Shown: positions 5,004 through 5,336 of the stretch, piece by piece
How positions within the stretch are numbered: the first letter of the stretch is position 1
Layout: every line of letters begins with the position of its first letter
Origin: Candidatus Nomurabacteria bacterium
Lineage (GTDB): Bacteria; Patescibacteriota; Minisyncoccia; Phycocordibacterales; UBA9973
Assembly: GCA_021413565.1 (NCBI GenBank)
Contig: JAIOQC010000068.1
Coordinates: forward strand, 1 to 5,336
Direction of reading: 5' to 3'
DNA length: 5,336 nt
The notes under the pieces: generated by a model
Told to the model about the DNA's origin: nothing
Seen by the model: only the letters and a program-made list of their open reading frames with translations
Database searches by the model: none
Translations under genes and position numbers: made by a program

Positions 5004-5046
5004 AGAGAAAAGCGGATAGGGCTGGGCTCACTATTCCCTTCTCTCT
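5004..5046 (-). promoter_or_regulatory. Strong hairpin in the ftsE 5' leader
   Basis: On the minus strand AGAGAGAAG (5046-5038) pairs with CTTTTCTCT (5012-5004) through 9 pairs, one of them G-U. The stem continues GG/CC and ATAG/CTAT with single bulged bases at 5035 and 5013, giving about 15 pairs around an 11-nt loop TGAGCCCAGCC. It lies between the predicted ftsE start of transcription (about 5059) and ATG 4986, ending 17 nt before the ATG. No U-run follows, so it is not a clear terminator. It could affect translation or stability of the ftsEX mRNA or processing of a prfB-ftsE transcript. Confidence 0.55.
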
Positions 5047-5065
5047 ATCCACTTATCACTCAAAC

Positions 5066-5093
5066 ATTATAACTTTTTTTCATTCTTAATCAA
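5066..5093 (-). promoter_or_regulatory. Promoter of ftsEX
   Basis: TTGATT (5093-5088), a 16-bp spacer and a perfect TATAAT (5071-5066) lie on the minus strand in the 128-bp gap between prfB and ftsE. Initiation is expected near 5059, leaving a leader of about 73 nt before ATG 4986 that contains a strong hairpin. The geometry is the same as that of the tRNA-Gln promoter in this window. Confidence 0.6.
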
Positions 5094-5114
5094 AGTTTGT
5101 TGTTTTTCTTTATG

Positions 5115-5336
5115 TTATAAGCTTTTTTCAGCTTCAATAAACTCATCAATATTGCCATCTTGTAGAACTTTATCAACATCATTGACTACAACATCTGTGC
5201 GATGGTCTTTGACCATCTTGTATGGATGCAAAACATACGATCGTATCTGATTCCCCCACTCTATCTCAGTAGTTGAGGAAATAGACATACCAGATTTTAA
5301 TCGAGCCTTGTCTTCTTCACGCTTTTTATAAAGTTT
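5115..5336 (-). CDS. prfB: Peptide chain release factor 2, C-terminal part (partial)
   Basis: A frame of 73 codons enters from the right edge and ends at TAA (5117-5115). It reads [23 protein letters not shown], then [13 protein letters not shown]. This is the conserved C-terminus of RF2; W-G-x-Q-I-R-S-Y and V-K-D-x-R-T distinguish RF2 from RF1. RF2 releases finished proteins at UAA and UGA codons. The codon-recognition and GGQ domains, and the N-terminal site where many prfB genes carry a programmed frameshift, lie outside the window. prfB upstream of ftsE-ftsX is a widespread order. The presence of RF2 suggests UGA is still a stop codon here, although every complete gene in the window ends in TAA or TAG. 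No terminator follows before the ftsE promoter. Confidence 0.92.
   Translation of the reverse strand, partial: KLYKKREEDKARLKSGMSISSTTEIEWGNQIRSYVLHPYKMVKDHRTDVVVNDVDKVLQDGNIDEFIEAEKSL

Noticed and set aside
4987..5052. GTG start at 5052 adding 22 residues to FtsE
   Set aside because: The extra residues match nothing in the family, the usual FtsE opening begins at ATG 4986, and the region forms a strong hairpin in the leader.
5053..5114. Rho-independent terminator after prfB
   Set aside because: Only a 4-bp AAAG/CTTT pairing was found just after the stop codon, too weak to call.
1..5336. Alternative genetic code with UGA read as an amino acid
   Set aside because: Tryptophans are TGG, no in-frame TGA is needed for any gene, and a release factor 2 gene is present.

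Overview
The window is AT-rich bacterial chromosome, most likely from Candidatus Patescibacteria (CPR), perhaps a Parcubacteria-type lineage. The clues are: the G-E-Y-Q-N variant after E-I-G-G-T-V-G in CTP synthase; the fragment at the left edge, which begins like a small aromatic-rich CPR membrane protein (W-F-K-R-K-L-Y-G-W-G-W-T); compact gene packing; and the absence of any clear Shine-Dalgarno sequence before the gene starts. The lineage is an inference from remembered family features, not a search result. An RF2 gene and ordinary TGG tryptophans argue for the standard bacterial code, so the UGA-recoding CPR lineages are unlikely.

Layout. Positions 1-57 (minus) hold the first 19 codons of a probable membrane protein, with a TATAAT placed so that its mRNA would start at the ATG. 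A small nucleotidyltransferase-fold protein (124-636, minus) lies just downstream of a tRNA-Gln(CUG) gene (674-744, minus) and is probably co-transcribed with it. The tRNA promoter is divergent from a near-consensus promoter for a LOG-family protein (843-1571, plus). The 192-bp space between LOG and the convergent pyrG is packed with structure: a GC-rich branched fold ending in a T-run (1571-1666), a 12-bp hairpin between two imperfect direct repeats (1665-1726), and a perfect palindrome (1738-1773) acting as a two-way terminator that overlaps the pyrG stop codon.

The rest is one minus-strand run: prfB (3' end only), ftsE, ftsX, pyrG. FtsE and FtsX form the ABC-type complex that controls cell-wall hydrolysis at division. 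prfB next to ftsEX is a common bacterial order. PyrG makes CTP from UTP. Here pyrG is broken into two frames at the linker between its synthetase and glutaminase domains. About 26 or more codons are missing there compared with E. coli PyrG, although the catalytic residues of both halves remain.

The most interesting points are the branched RNA element after LOG, the split/deleted pyrG, repeated -10 boxes 6-9 nt before start codons (leaderless transcription), and a strong hairpin in the ftsE leader. No stretch longer than 192 bp lacks a gene. No CRISPR array, insertion sequence or integrase is present.
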